This document shows, piece by piece, positions 53,019-62,967 of a stretch of DNA of 64,000 bases (position 1 is the first letter of the stretch; every line of letters begins with the position of its first letter). The DNA is taken from contig NZ_MIKC01000001.1 of assembly GCF_001730315.1 (NCBI RefSeq), positions 62,001-126,000 on the forward strand, written 5' to 3'. The notes under the pieces are model-generated. The model searched no databases. It was not told where the DNA came from and saw only the letters and a list, made by a program, of their open reading frames with translations. This DNA comes from Enterococcus ureilyticus. Its GTDB lineage: Bacteria > Bacillota > Bacilli > Lactobacillales > Enterococcaceae. The position numbers and the translations under genes are program-made.

Positions 53019-54746
53019 ATGGTCGAAACAATCAATGCTGCTGTTGCGATGATCAACGTTTTAGAAAGTTGGGGCATCGATCACATTTATGGCATACCAG
53101 GTGGTTCCTTCAACTCCACGATGGATGCCTTATATCAAGAAAAAAACAGCATCAACTTTATCCAAGTCCGTCACGAAGAAGTTGGCGCGCTAGCTGCTGC
53201 CGCTGATGCTAAACTAACCGGAAAAATTGGTGTAGCTTTTGGCTCTGCTGGACCTGGTGCGACTCATTTAATCAATGGTTTGTATGATGCTAAAATGGAT
53301 CATGTTCCTGTCCTAGCTCTTTTGGGGCAAGTTGCGAGCGATTCAATGAATTACAACTCCTTTCAAGAATTAAATGAAAACCCTATGTTTGCTGACGTGA
53401 GTGTCTACAATCGAACCGTTATGACCCCAGAAAGTTTACCTCATGTCGTGGATGAAGCAATCAAAACGGCTTATAACTATAACGGTGTTGCTGTTGTAAC
53501 GATTCCAGTTGATTTTGGAACAAAAGAAATCCCAGCACACAATAGTTCAACAGCTGAAAATCACCGAAAAGGTTTGGTCATGCCAAATTATCATGATCTA
53601 AAAAAAGCAATGCCTTTGATCAATGCTGCTGAAAAACCCCTTCTTTACATTGGACAAGGCTGTCGTAATGCCTGGCCAGAAATCAAAGCATTTTCAGAGC
53701 ACTTTTCAATGCCTGTGGTCTCTGCTGTCCTAGGCAAAGGAATTGTCCCTGATGCTTATGAAAATTTTCTTGGCTTTGCCGCTCGAGTTGCAACTAAACC
53801 CGCAAATGAAGCCTTAGCAGAAACTGATTTGATTGTCTTTGTCGGTAGTGATTTTCCATTTGCGGCCAATTTCTTTAATCCGAGTGCAAAATTTATTCAA
53901 GTCGATACTGATTCTACTAAATTAGGTCGCCGTCATAAAACAGATGTCGCTATTTTAGGAGATGCTAAAGAGTCTCTAAAACGCATGGTGGAATTAGGTG
54001 AATCACGCCCATTTGATCGCTGGCTAAAAGCCAATCAAAAAAATAAAGTAAACTGGGTCAGTTGGTTAAGAAGTTTTGAAAATCAAGAGGATAAACCCCT
54101 TCGGGTAGAACCTGTTTTTAAAGAAATTCGTCGAATTGCTGATAAAGAAGCCATCTTTGTAACAGATGTTGGGAACACCACAATCCATGCTATTCGACTG
54201 CTTGAGATGAATGGTAAACAAAAATTTACTACATCAGGCTGGTTTGCTACGATGGGCAATGGTATCCCAGGAGGAATCGCTGCCCAATTGAGCTATCCAG
54301 ATCGACAAGTCTTCACCTTGAGTGGAGATGGCGCATTTGCAATGGTCATGCAAGATATCATCACTCAGGTCAAATACAAACTACCAATTATCAATATCGT
54401 TTTTTCAAATGATTCTTTCGGCTTTATCGAGGCAGAACAAGAAGATAGTGAACAGAAGAAATTTGGTGTTTCATTAGAAGGAGCCGATTTTGGTAAAGTT
54501 GGCGAAGCACTCGGGGCACAAGGCTTTACAATAACAGACTATACGCAATTAGAGCCTGCCTTTACAGCTGCTAAAAAAAGCGAGCGTCCGGTTGTCATTG
54601 ATATAAAAATCAGAAATACACGTCCTTTACCTGTTGAAGCATTGGTTTTAGATCCCGAAACTTTCAGTGAAGAAGAAATTGATGCTTTTAAAAAGCAATA
54701 TGAAGTCCATGATTTACCTATTTTGAAAGAATTATTAAAAAGCTAA
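53019..54746 (+). CDS. Pyruvate oxidase
   Basis: A ThDP/FAD enzyme turning pyruvate, phosphate and O2 into acetyl phosphate, CO2 and H2O2. The 575 residues show the catalytic Glu in VRHEEVGALAAAADAKLTG, a GSAGPGATHLINGLYDA segment and the Mg/ThDP motif SGDGAFAMVMQDI. It resembles lactobacillal Pox and pneumococcal SpxB and lacks the membrane-binding tail of the quinone type. I use the ATG at 53019 with GGAG eight bases before, not the GTG three codons upstream. Confidence 0.92.
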   Translation: MVETINAAVAMINVLESWGIDHIYGIPGGSFNSTMDALYQEKNSINFIQVRHEEVGALAAAADAKLTGKIGVAFGSAGPGATHLINGLYDAKMDHVPVLALLGQVASDSMNYNSFQELNENPMFADVSVYNRTVMTPESLPHVVDEAIKTAYNYNGVAVVTIPVDFGTKEIPAHNSSTAENHRKGLVMPNYHDLKKAMPLINAAEKPLLYIGQGCRNAWPEIKAFSEHFSMPVVSAVLGKGIVPDAYENFLGFAARVATKPANEALAETDLIVFVGSDFPFAANFFNPSAKFIQVDTDSTKLGRRHKTDVAILGDAKESLKRMVELGESRPFDRWLKANQKNKVNWVSWLRSFENQEDKPLRVEPVFKEIRRIADKEAIFVTDVGNTTIHAIRLLEMNGKQKFTTSGWFATMGNGIPGGIAAQLSYPDRQVFTLSGDGAFAMVMQDIITQVKYKLPIINIVFSNDSFGFIEAEQEDSEQKKFGVSLEGADFGKVGEALGAQGFTITDYTQLEPAFTAAKKSERPVVIDIKIRNTRPLPVEALVLDPETFSEEEIDAFKKQYEVHDLPILKELLKS

Positions 54747-54765
54747 TTAATAATAAACGTGCTTA

Positions 54766-54812
54766 ACTCCCCCCTGCCCAATACGCTCTCTATGCATTGG
54801 GCAGGGGGGAGT
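54766..54812 (+). terminator. GC-rich terminator after pyruvate oxidase
   Basis: Perfect 17-bp stem (54766-54782 with 54796-54812), including a run of six C paired to six G, with a 13-base loop. The following tract is only moderately T-rich. Confidence 0.75.
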
Positions 54813-54871
54813 CTATTTGTATGAGCCTAAAGTGGGATTTCCTTACAGTTGCTTTGCTTTAAGCTATTTTT

Positions 54872-56863
54872 TTATTCCGCTTTTTTCTTTTGTAGAAACT
54901 TTCCGAAGAAAGCCAATACTAAACTTAATAAACCCATCGTCATGACATCCGTATTATTAGTTTCGCCTGTATTTGGCAGTTTGTTCTTAGTTTGAGTACT
55001 TGATGTATTGCTGGTATTACTTGGTTTAGTTGTTGTTTCTGGTACTTTATTAGATAATGGTGTCACTTTGCCCGCCCCTGGATCTGACAATGTACCCGTT
55101 AGAGGATCTAGCGTAACTGCTGTTAATTTATCGCCTTTTCTCAGTTCTATTCCTTCTGGAACAGCTGTTTTCCATTTTCCATCTTTATCGACATCTACAG
55201 TTACCTTAGTGCCATCAGGAAATGTTACGATTACTTTAGAATTAGGCATCCCATTACCAGTAACTTCTTTTGCTCCTTCTACTGCATCATCAACGGTTGG
55301 TGCTTCAATTTTTTTATAGATATACGTGACTTCTGTCGGATCGACATCATATTTACCAGAAGCATTTCTCGGTACTGCCATTAAAATATAGCCTGAAATT
55401 GGCTTAGGTGTCGTATTATATGGATCATCAAAAAATCCATCAAGTAAACCGCTCTCTGCGAGTGGTTTCCCCTTTTCATCGACATAATGAACGTTTACTT
55501 TTGTTGCTTTCTTTTTATAGACATAGCTGACTGTTTGATCTTTGTCTGTGTGGTTGCCTGTTGCATTATTTGGTGTTGTCACTAACTCATATCCTTGAAT
55601 ATCTTTTGCGGTGGTTTTGTAAGGATCTTCATACTCACCAAGAATTATATCTCCTGTTGAAAGTGGTTCGCCTTTTTCGTTCACATATTCAATGTTGATA
55701 TTGGTTTTGACTTTTTTATAGTAATATTTAACCGTTTGATCTGCTTTTGTATAGGTTCCGTTTTGGTTAGCTGGCATTTTTTCTACAACTAGTTCGTATC
55801 CAGTGATCTCTATTGGTGTTGTTGCGTAACCCAGCCCAATTTTACCGGAATAACTAGTATCATCTGTACTATAGATTTTCACTTGATTGCCATCTGAATC
55901 GACTAAAATATGTTCAACGATAACTTTTCCTGCTGTAATTTTGAATTTACCAGAAGTTGTGTCAGTAATTGGTGCTGTCGAAACATAACCAGCTGGCGGC
56001 GTTTCTGTTACAATATTTGTGATTGTATATTCACCAGTAGCTAATTGATCGATATCTGGTTGTTCACCAGTTTCACCAAATTGAACAACATCACCACTTG
56101 CATCTTTAATTACCCAGGAATAGCTATAGTCACCATAAGTATCCGCGACATCTCTTCCTACTATAATCGAAGATGGATCTTCAACAACTGTTTCTGATTG
56201 ATTAATTACGCCATCAATGTTTATTGAGGAGGCCGTTCTTTGAATATTGTTTGCAAAATAACCTGTATCTGAACCTCCTCTGGCATCTAAACCTTGCAGA
56301 CGAAATTCATAAATCCCCTCTGGACCAGTTAAATAAGCAGTCATATCGACATTATTACCACTCTGAATTCCGCCGCCAGAAAGAAATTCATATTGATAAC
56401 TTTTGGCAAAAGGATTATCAGGATCCTTACGTACAAAATTTATATGTACTGCATTTGTGTATTGATAGTCAATCTCTTGTACTGGAAGAACAACACCATC
56501 AACAGTTATGATAAAGTCCCCTATATTTCGAGGCATAACTTGATTCATTCCCTCAGATTTATTCTCCTGAGCTAAAGCTATTTGCGAATGCCCAACAACT
56601 TCATTTGACTTAGCACCTTCCTCCATTATCTCAGTTGAAGTGGTTACTTCTGACATTACTTGTTTTGAATCACTTGTAGTTTGCTTAACTGAGCTCGTAA
56701 GACTCTCACCTTCAAACTCCTTAGCTGTTTCTCCTGATGCTTCGGTCATTTCTTGCTTCTCTATTTCTTCTGCAATTGCTTGAACCGAAGAATTCATTGT
56801 ACCATATGGTACTGTACCCAAAACTAATGTTGAAACTAATAGTGTGTGTGTCCATTTTTTCAT
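54872..56863 (-). CDS. LPxTG wall-anchored protein with MucBP repeats
   Basis: A 663-residue surface protein. It has a signal peptide (about 1-30), a Ser/Thr/Glu-rich segment (31-110), a unique domain (about 115-310) with an Ig/SpaA-like look, and three MucBP-type repeats (about 313-385, 386-452, 453-522). A bacterial Ig-like domain follows (about 523-600), then a Thr/Ser wall-spanning stretch and the sorting signal LPNTGE at 629, with hydrophobic helix and KKK tail. Sortase A would link it to peptidoglycan. MucBP domains are tied to mucin binding, so adhesion is likely. A perfect-arm palindrome lies 78-115 bp upstream. Confidence 0.92.
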   Translation of the reverse strand: MKKWTHTLLVSTLVLGTVPYGTMNSSVQAIAEEIEKQEMTEASGETAKEFEGESLTSSVKQTTSDSKQVMSEVTTSTEIMEEGAKSNEVVGHSQIALAQENKSEGMNQVMPRNIGDFIITVDGVVLPVQEIDYQYTNAVHINFVRKDPDNPFAKSYQYEFLSGGGIQSGNNVDMTAYLTGPEGIYEFRLQGLDARGGSDTGYFANNIQRTASSINIDGVINQSETVVEDPSSIIVGRDVADTYGDYSYSWVIKDASGDVVQFGETGEQPDIDQLATGEYTITNIVTETPPAGYVSTAPITDTTSGKFKITAGKVIVEHILVDSDGNQVKIYSTDDTSYSGKIGLGYATTPIEITGYELVVEKMPANQNGTYTKADQTVKYYYKKVKTNINIEYVNEKGEPLSTGDIILGEYEDPYKTTAKDIQGYELVTTPNNATGNHTDKDQTVSYVYKKKATKVNVHYVDEKGKPLAESGLLDGFFDDPYNTTPKPISGYILMAVPRNASGKYDVDPTEVTYIYKKIEAPTVDDAVEGAKEVTGNGMPNSKVIVTFPDGTKVTVDVDKDGKWKTAVPEGIELRKGDKLTAVTLDPLTGTLSDPGAGKVTPLSNKVPETTTKPSNTSNTSSTQTKNKLPNTGETNNTDVMTMGLLSLVLAFFGKFLQKKKAE

Positions 56864-56940
56864 ATTTGCTCTTCCTTTTTATGGTTTTTAAATACATATA
56901 TATTTTCAATATTAATTATATCGCATTTAAAAGTATTGTT

Positions 56941-56978
56941 TTATCTTCTTTTTCGACAATAATCGAAAAAAAAGATAA
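56941..56978. promoter_or_regulatory. Long inverted repeat upstream of the LPxTG gene
   Basis: Two 16-base arms, TTATCTTCTTTTTCGA and TCGAAAAAAAAGATAA, pair except at one position around a six-base loop. It is either an operator or a 5' leader hairpin. No T-run arrangement suggests a terminator for a neighbour. The rest of 56864-57108 holds no gene. Confidence 0.5.
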
Positions 56979-57108
56979 TTTCCTTCAAGTAAAAAATATA
57001 AATAGATTAGTTTGTACTTTCCTCCAAAATGAAAAACAGTTCCAAAGTCTATCGGTATCTGCTCTGTTTTCTTTTATTATAAATTTCCATCTATTTCTCA
57101 ATAAAAAA

Positions 57109-57142
57109 AGAGGAGCGAGATAGAATTCTACCTCACTCCTCT
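57109..57142 (-). terminator. Terminator of the csbD-like gene
   Basis: 17-position hairpin that pairs completely on the minus strand when G-U pairs are allowed, followed by seven T. Confidence 0.88.
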
Positions 57143-57169
57143 ATAAATTTCAATCGACAAAATCGATTA

Positions 57170-57424
57170 TTATTTATCGTCGTGTTTATGGAATTTTTCT
57201 TTGATATCTTCAAAGCCTTCTTTGATTTTGTCGCCTAATTTTTCAGCGCCATCTTTCATATCATCACCGGCATCGCGAGCTTTATCTTTTACATCGCCAA
57301 AAGCTGATTGTGCTTTACCTTCAATTTCTTTACCTTTATCGTCTGTTACTTTACCTTGAACTTCTTTAGCTGTTCCTTCAACTTTGTCTTTTGCATCATT
57401 TACGCGTCCATTTAAATCTGCCAT
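57170..57424 (-). CDS. CsbD family stress protein
   Basis: An 84-residue, highly charged protein made of short Lys/Asp/Glu/Gly repeats ([21 protein letters not shown]). It matches the CsbD family, general-stress proteins of unknown action, with an extra amphipathic C-terminal part. It was probably detected first in sigma-B regulons, but no sigma-B promoter is seen here. GGGGG/AGGGG precedes the ATG. Confidence 0.88.
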   Translation of the reverse strand: MADLNGRVNDAKDKVEGTAKEVQGKVTDDKGKEIEGKAQSAFGDVKDKARDAGDDMKDGAEKLGDKIKEGFEDIKEKFHKHDDK

Positions 57425-57512
57425 GTGAAAATCCCCCCTAGTTAATTTATATTACATAACTAGCATAGCATCATTTTTAACTTGCTACAAACGATTCGCT
57501 TTGTTTTTATAA

Positions 57513-58121
57513 CTATACTGTTTCGCGCTCACTTAACCACCGTTTTGCCTGATTGATTTCATTCATTGTTATTTGATGCCCTGCATTTGTTGAAGCAATA
57601 GTAACAGCCGCCTGTCTCTTTTCCAATTGTTGGACCAATTGGTCTGACGCTACTTTAGGCACGATAGGATCATTTTCACCAACTGATAACCAGATTTTTT
57701 TATCGGATAACTTAAATTTCTGCGTATCCACCCCTAAAGACATCGGGTGAAATAAAATAGCCTGCTTAACAGCAAAGTGACGTTCTAATAAAATATGTGC
57801 CGCGATATTCGCTCCGTTTGAATAACCAACAATGGTCCATTCTTCTAACGATATACCTTTTTCTTTACTGACAGACCTAATTTCTTGAATGAGTTTATCA
57901 CTTTCTTCTTCTAAGCTGATCAAGTCAAATTGATTCAAGCCATTCCTCTTAAAAAAACGGTTCATTCCAGACTCTTGAACAGTTCCACGAAAAGAAAGCA
58001 ATGTAGCCTCTTCATCTAAGAAACGAGCAATATCTAGTAACGACGTTTCATCGCCACCAGTTCCATGAAGTAATAATAAATTTTTCCCGTGAAGACTCCC
58101 TTTATCAAATATGTACTGCAT
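57513..58121 (-). CDS. Alpha/beta hydrolase (carboxylesterase-like)
   Basis: A 202-residue minimal alpha/beta hydrolase of the YodD/MhqD type. The oxyanion-side motif LLHGTGGDET is near residue 18, the nucleophile is in VGYSNGANIA (Ser about 108), the acid in GENDPIVP (about 159) and the histidine in NAGHQ (about 185). No signal peptide. Relatives include quinone-stress esterases; the real substrate is unknown. Confidence 0.9.
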   Translation of the reverse strand: MQYIFDKGSLHGKNLLLLHGTGGDETSLLDIARFLDEEATLLSFRGTVQESGMNRFFKRNGLNQFDLISLEEESDKLIQEIRSVSKEKGISLEEWTIVGYSNGANIAAHILLERHFAVKQAILFHPMSLGVDTQKFKLSDKKIWLSVGENDPIVPKVASDQLVQQLEKRQAAVTIASTNAGHQITMNEINQAKRWLSERETV

Positions 58122-58158
58122 GTTTAACTCATCTCCCTACATTATACTTAAAGGCAAA

Positions 58159-58475
58159 TTAATTACCACTAATAAACTTACTTTTAGTAAGCTTAAAAAT
58201 CAGTTTAACACGTTCGATTGTATTTGTCACTTTGTCAGCACTTTTTGAAGCGTTTTTTGGTAAGTGTTTTAGCTTACTCTGAACAATTTTCCAATGAAAA
58301 TGAAGCAAGTAGTTAGCACTAAATTTCGTTTTATTCTCATGATATTTCAAAATGCAGGTTGTTGCAGGAAAACGAATTTTTTCAATAATTTTGAGTTGAT
58401 CATTGCCGACACCGCAAACAAATTTTGTACCGCATGCTTCAATACTGCCTAAAAATTTTTTCGTTATTTTTTACC
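58159..58475 (-). pseudogene. Decayed fructokinase (ROK family) 5' fragment
   Basis: On the minus strand the frame before 58360 reads FLGSIEACGTKFVCGVGNDQ and on to IRFPATT, the unmistakable N-terminus of an ScrK-type ROK fructokinase (normal: GSIEAGGTKFVCAVG). The start codon position reads ATA in place of ATG (58469-58467 region), the second Gly of the phosphate loop is Cys, and homology stops after about 40 codons. The following frame to 58159 is 60-odd residues I cannot place. The rest of the kinase is absent. It lies between galM and an esterase. Confidence 0.75.
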
Positions 58476-58507
58476 ACTTCTAAACATATTTTTTTCATCA
58501 AGGAGGT

Positions 58508-59563
58508 TCAGTTATCATCTGTTACATTGATTTTATAAATTGTCCGACTTTGGTAGGGTGTTTCTGGGTATAAGATAATAGTACCAAACTCTTCAAATTC
58601 ACAGGCTCCAGGACTGACTTGGGTTTCCAAAGTAAGAGCGCCATGATGACACATTTTTTCCCCTCGAACTTCTGGTCCTTCATCACCAAACTGGGCAGTA
58701 AAAATCACAACTGCTGGACGATCCGTATACATCTCTATTGAAAGATCCTTTTCTGGAGCACTAATGATCGCTTGGGACTTATCAAAACCTGACTGATTCA
58801 AGATAAACGGATGATCTAATCCATTTACTAAACGATTTTGTTCATAATTCGTCTGAAACACTTGAATCATCTTTTTAGGTCTTCTAAAATCAAAAGGTGT
58901 ATTGACCACAGTACGTAGTTCACCTGTAACAGTAGTATCCTCGGCTACTACTGCAAACTTATCAGCATCAACAAACACTTCATGTTCGTCAACAGCTTGC
59001 GATGGTTTGCCTGTCAAATTGAAATACACATGATTTGTTGGATTGTACAATGTGGGTTGATTGGTAGATGCTTGATAATCTATGATCCATTCATTTTCGT
59101 TTGTTAACGAATAGGTTACACTAGCTTTTAATTCTCCTGGAAAACCATTTTCTCCTGCTGGGCTTAGATAGGAAAATAAGACAGAAACTCGTTCACTCGT
59201 TTGCTCTGTTGCAGCGCTCCATAATTTTGTCTCAAAACTTTCTAAGCCACCATGTAGCGTATGACCACTTTTGGGATCAACAGGCAATTGATAATTTTGC
59301 TGATCGATTGAAAATGTACCATGCTTAATTCTACCTGCAACACGACCGATCGTTGCGCCAAAATACTTATCTTTCTCCATATATTCTTCCGCAGAATCAA
59401 AGCCTAAAACAATATTTCGTTTTTCTCCATTAACAGGTACGATCAAATCAACAATTCTTGCACCTAAATCAGTCACATTCATCGTAATTCCTGAGTCATT
59501 CGTAAGCGAATATAAAAGAGCTGTTTCGCCAAATTTTCTTTTGCTAACTTTCAAGTATCCCAT
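58508..59563 (-). CDS. galM: Aldose 1-epimerase (galactose mutarotase)
   Basis: Interconverts alpha and beta anomers of hexoses. The 351-residue beta-sandwich protein carries the substrate residues in GRVAGRIKHG near 72, the catalytic His in NPTNHVYFNLTG near 173, and a terminal ETQ motif with the catalytic Glu near 305. It stands alone without galK, galT or galE; a broken fructokinase lies just downstream. Confidence 0.93.
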   Translation of the reverse strand: MGYLKVSKRKFGETALLYSLTNDSGITMNVTDLGARIVDLIVPVNGEKRNIVLGFDSAEEYMEKDKYFGATIGRVAGRIKHGTFSIDQQNYQLPVDPKSGHTLHGGLESFETKLWSAATEQTSERVSVLFSYLSPAGENGFPGELKASVTYSLTNENEWIIDYQASTNQPTLYNPTNHVYFNLTGKPSQAVDEHEVFVDADKFAVVAEDTTVTGELRTVVNTPFDFRRPKKMIQVFQTNYEQNRLVNGLDHPFILNQSGFDKSQAIISAPEKDLSIEMYTDRPAVVIFTAQFGDEGPEVRGEKMCHHGALTLETQVSPGACEFEEFGTIILYPETPYQSRTIYKINVTDDN

Positions 59564-59690
59564 TCCCTTCTAATCTCTCAACTAAAACTATTTTATCATT
59601 TCTTAATTCATTTTAATCTTCATTTTATATTTTAAACTACTTTTGTTTGATTTTACAATAATTCTATCAAGTTACACTTGAAGAAAAAAA

Positions 59691-59724
59691 ATAAGACCTC
59701 GCTCATAAATGAGTGGGGTCTTAT
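59691..59724 (-). terminator. Terminator of rpmE2
   Basis: 16-position stem around an AAAT-like loop (two mismatches on the minus strand), followed by eight T on the minus strand. Confidence 0.8.
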
Positions 59725-59741
59725 AACCATTGCTGTTTGAA

Positions 59742-60011
59742 TTAAGCTTCTGGATTGGCGTTGGCATCTTTGATACCATACTTTTTGTTGAAACGATCCA
59801 CACGTCCGTCTGCTTGTGTAAATTTTTGACGTCCAGTGTAAAATGGATGAGAGTCAGATGTAACTTCGACACGGATTACAGGGTAAGTGTTTCCGTCTTC
59901 CCATTCAACTGTTTCATCAGAGTGCTTAGTAGAACCTGATAAAAATTTAAAACCAGTTGTTGAGTCCATAAAAATAACTGGGTGATATTCTGGATGGATA
60001 TCTTGTTTCAT
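59742..60011 (-). CDS. rpmE2: Ribosomal protein bL31, type B
   Basis: An 89-residue L31 of the type that lacks the zinc-binding CxxC motif. It starts [16 protein letters not shown] and has the [13 protein letters not shown] motif. Many bacteria use this paralogue when zinc is short, but Firmicutes often keep it as the main copy. AAAGGAG lies upstream. It is the last gene of the fba–murA–rho–rpmE2 neighbourhood. Confidence 0.96.
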   Translation of the reverse strand: MKQDIHPEYHPVIFMDSTTGFKFLSGSTKHSDETVEWEDGNTYPVIRVEVTSDSHPFYTGRQKFTQADGRVDRFNKKYGIKDANANPEA

Positions 60012-60109
60012 AGTCTTTTCGCTCCTTTGCCCTGATCCATTTGCTGCATCAGAGTTTATTTGTCGGTATACAACAGTACTATAATAGCATGATTCGTTTA
60101 TCGATGCAA

Positions 60110-61402
60110 TTATCTTTTAATATTTTTTTTCGCTTGTCTACCAAAAGAGACATCGTGGAATTCCTCGAAGAATTTCTGATTGTTTTTCGTTTTACGTAAA
60201 AATTTAACGAATTGCTCCGTGTATTCTAAAGAATCTCCTGTCATATGATTACGCAGCTTCCATATTTCCTCTAACTGCTCGCTTGACATTAACAAGTCTT
60301 CTTTACGTGTTCCAGATTTCTTGATATCAATGGCTGGGAAAATACGTCGATCAGCTAAATCACGAGATAAGTGCAGTTCCATATTTCCAGTTCCTTTGAA
60401 TTCTTCAAAGATAACATCATCCATGCGACTACCAGTATCCACTAAAGCTGTAGCAAGAATCGTCAAACTACCGCCTTCTTCAATATTTCGAGCAGCACCA
60501 AAAAATCGCTTAGGTTTATAAAAAGCTGCTGGGTCGATCCCGCCACTCAATGTACGACCGCTAGCTGGAATCACTAAGTTATACGCACGAGCTAAACGTG
60601 TAATACTATCCATCAAGATAACCACATCTCGTTTGTCTTCAACTAAGCGCATCGCTCGTTCTAATACTAATTCGGAAACGCGAGTATGATTTTGCGGTTG
60701 TTGATCGAATGTTGAAGAAACAACGTCCCCTTTAACACTACGCTCTAAATCAGTCACTTCTTCTGGTCGTTCATCGATCAATAATAAAATTAATTCTACC
60801 TCTGGATAATTTTCTGAGATACCGTTGGCAATTTCTTTTAGCACACTAGTCTTACCAGCTTTTGGCGGTGCAACAATCAGGCCACGTTGACCAAATCCAA
60901 CAGGCGAAAAGATATCAATCATACGTGTCGATAATCTACCAGAAGTTGTTTCTAGTTTGATTTGTTTTTCGGGGTAAAGCGGTGTTAAGGCTGGGAAATG
61001 CGGACGTTCTTTAGCTTCTTCTGGGTCTTTCCCATTGACACTTTCAACATGCATCAAGCCATAATAACGTTCTGATTCTTTTGGAGGACGTGCTTTTCCA
61101 GCAACTTTGTCACCATTGCGTAAACCAAATCGGCGAATTTGTGAAGATGAGATATAAATATCTTCTGCACTTGGTCCATAATTGATTGGACGCAAAAAAC
61201 CATAGCCATCTTGAGATACAATATCTAAAATTCCTTCCATGAAGAAAAATCCTTGTTTCTCAGCTTGCGCTCGAATAACTGCCAGAGATAACTCTTTTTT
61301 ATTCATTTGACTATAATATGGGATCTTGAATTCTTTCGCATAAGAATAAATATCTTTTAACGTACTATTTTCAAGTTCCGCCATCGTTAAATAGTCACTC
61401 AT
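60110..61402 (-). CDS. rho: Transcription termination factor Rho
   Basis: The hexameric RNA helicase that ends unstructured transcripts. The 430 residues show the Rho N-terminal helical domain (about 1-45), the RNA-binding cold-shock-like domain (about 50-125), Walker A in [12 protein letters not shown] near 180, Walker B in [16 protein letters not shown] near 265, and the Q and R loops. The start overlaps the murA stop by 4 bp, so the two are coupled. Confidence 0.97.
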   Translation of the reverse strand: MSDYLTMAELENSTLKDIYSYAKEFKIPYYSQMNKKELSLAVIRAQAEKQGFFFMEGILDIVSQDGYGFLRPINYGPSAEDIYISSSQIRRFGLRNGDKVAGKARPPKESERYYGLMHVESVNGKDPEEAKERPHFPALTPLYPEKQIKLETTSGRLSTRMIDIFSPVGFGQRGLIVAPPKAGKTSVLKEIANGISENYPEVELILLLIDERPEEVTDLERSVKGDVVSSTFDQQPQNHTRVSELVLERAMRLVEDKRDVVILMDSITRLARAYNLVIPASGRTLSGGIDPAAFYKPKRFFGAARNIEEGGSLTILATALVDTGSRMDDVIFEEFKGTGNMELHLSRDLADRRIFPAIDIKKSGTRKEDLLMSSEQLEEIWKLRNHMTGDSLEYTEQFVKFLRKTKNNQKFFEEFHDVSFGRQAKKNIKR

Positions 61403-62679
61403 TTAGCCACCTCGATTTCTTCTTCTGTTTCGATCATTTGGATATCAGCACCCAGTGCTGTTAATTTTTCAATAATATGGTCATAACCACGTAAAATATA
61501 TTCGACATTATGAATCGTTGTAGTCCCTGTAGCCATCAAGCCCGCTATCACTAAACAAGCACCAGCTCGAAGGTCTGAGGCAACAACTTCTGCCCCATGT
61601 AATTGTGCAGGACCATTGATCACAATCATATTGCCTTCGATCGCTGCATCTGCCCCCATGCGTACTAGCTCCGGAATATGCTTTGTCCGTTGTGCATAGA
61701 TACTATCAATAACTTCACCCGTTCCTTTAGCCTTTAACATCAATGGCGTGATCGGTTGTTGTAGGTCTGTTGCAAAACCTGGATATGGATAGGTTTTAAC
61801 TGTCGTCATTTTTAAATCATGAGAAGGATGGACTTCGATCATATCTTCTTCGATCGTCATCTTAACGCCCATTTCTTGTAATTTTGCAATAAAGCTTTCT
61901 AGATGTTCGTAAATTACGTTACGAACTTTTACCCCTTCACCCATTGCAGCCGCTAAAGCTAAATAAGTCCCTGCTTCGATACGATCAGGAATGATTGAAT
62001 GACGGCAGCCGTGTAATGTTTCAACGCCCTCGATTCTAATAATATCTGTTCCAGCACCTTTGATATTTGCCCCCATATTGTTCAATAATGTAGCCACATC
62101 GATGATTTCAGGTTCACGAGCAGCATTCTCAATAATGGTTTTTCCTTCGGCTTTCACAGCAGCTAACATCACATTGATCGTCGCGCCAATCGAAACCATA
62201 TCCATAAAGATTCTCGTTCCATGCAGTCCACCATTGGTTCTTAAATACATCGCACCATGCTCGTTGGTCACATCAGCGCCCAGTGCTTCAAAGCCTTTGA
62301 TGTGTAAATCGATCGGACGAGGTCCTAAATAACAGCCACCAGGTAACCCAACAACCCCTTCACCAAACTTTCCTAATAATGACCCCATAAAGTAATAGGA
62401 AGCACGCAAACTATTGATTTTGCCTTTAGGCATTGGAACAGACACAATTTCTGTTGGATCGATGACTAAGGTATTATCTGTAAAGGTTGTTTTAGCACCC
62501 ATGATTTCTAAAATTTCAATTAATGAATGAACATCTTGAATATCAGGTACACCATCTAACGTTACTGGTGAATCAGCTAAGATAGCTGCGGGAATCAATG
62601 CCACTGCACTGTTTTTTGCGCCGCTGATACATACTTCTCCGGTTAATGGACGATTGCCATTGATTACGATTTTTTTCAT
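61399..62679 (-). CDS. murA: UDP-N-acetylglucosamine 1-carboxyvinyltransferase
   Basis: First committed step of peptidoglycan synthesis, transferring enolpyruvate from PEP, and the fosfomycin target. The 426 residues form the inside-out barrel. The catalytic Cys116 sits in GGCYLGPRP, so the enzyme should be fosfomycin-sensitive, and K22 is in SGAKNSAV. Low-GC Gram-positives have two MurA forms; the place upstream of rho is that of the second form (MurZ/MurA2). Confidence 0.95.
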   Translation of the reverse strand: MKKIVINGNRPLTGEVCISGAKNSAVALIPAAILADSPVTLDGVPDIQDVHSLIEILEIMGAKTTFTDNTLVIDPTEIVSVPMPKGKINSLRASYYFMGSLLGKFGEGVVGLPGGCYLGPRPIDLHIKGFEALGADVTNEHGAMYLRTNGGLHGTRIFMDMVSIGATINVMLAAVKAEGKTIIENAAREPEIIDVATLLNNMGANIKGAGTDIIRIEGVETLHGCRHSIIPDRIEAGTYLALAAAMGEGVKVRNVIYEHLESFIAKLQEMGVKMTIEEDMIEVHPSHDLKMTTVKTYPYPGFATDLQQPITPLMLKAKGTGEVIDSIYAQRTKHIPELVRMGADAAIEGNMIVINGPAQLHGAEVVASDLRAGACLVIAGLMATGTTTIHNVEYILRGYDHIIEKLTALGADIQMIETEEEIEVAK

Positions 62680-62908
62680 TTATATTCTCACCTATCTATG
62701 TAAAACAAATAGTTTTATTTTTTTGTAATATACCCAAACTATTCTAACACATTCAGGGACAATAAAAAAGCCAACAGCCATTCGCTTTTGATTGTTTTTC
62801 ATCAATTGTTTGTTTTTCTATCATTTTCACATAAAATCTAGAGAAACTGGGTAGATAAATCGGCAGGCTAGAGACAATTTTTAAATTGGACATTCATTTT
62901 TTCGTCAA

Positions 62909-62947
62909 AAAAACTGAAACAACAGTTTATCCGTTGTTCCAGTTTTT
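62909..62947 (-). terminator. Terminator of fba
   Basis: 15-position stem (62909-62923 with 62933-62947), fully paired on the minus strand with one G-U, followed by a T-run. The remaining 62680-62908 holds only the murA leader; I see no gene. Confidence 0.88.
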
Positions 62948-62967
62948 ATAACTAGTATAGAAATTAA

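Noticed and set aside
58159-58350. 63-codon frame as an independent small gene
   Set aside because: The same frame continues upstream without a stop into a fructokinase N-terminus, so it is better read as part of a decayed gene; no ribosome site precedes the internal ATG.
59672-59872. 66-codon minus frame overlapping rpmE2
   Set aside because: Alternate frame of the ribosomal protein gene running into its terminator.
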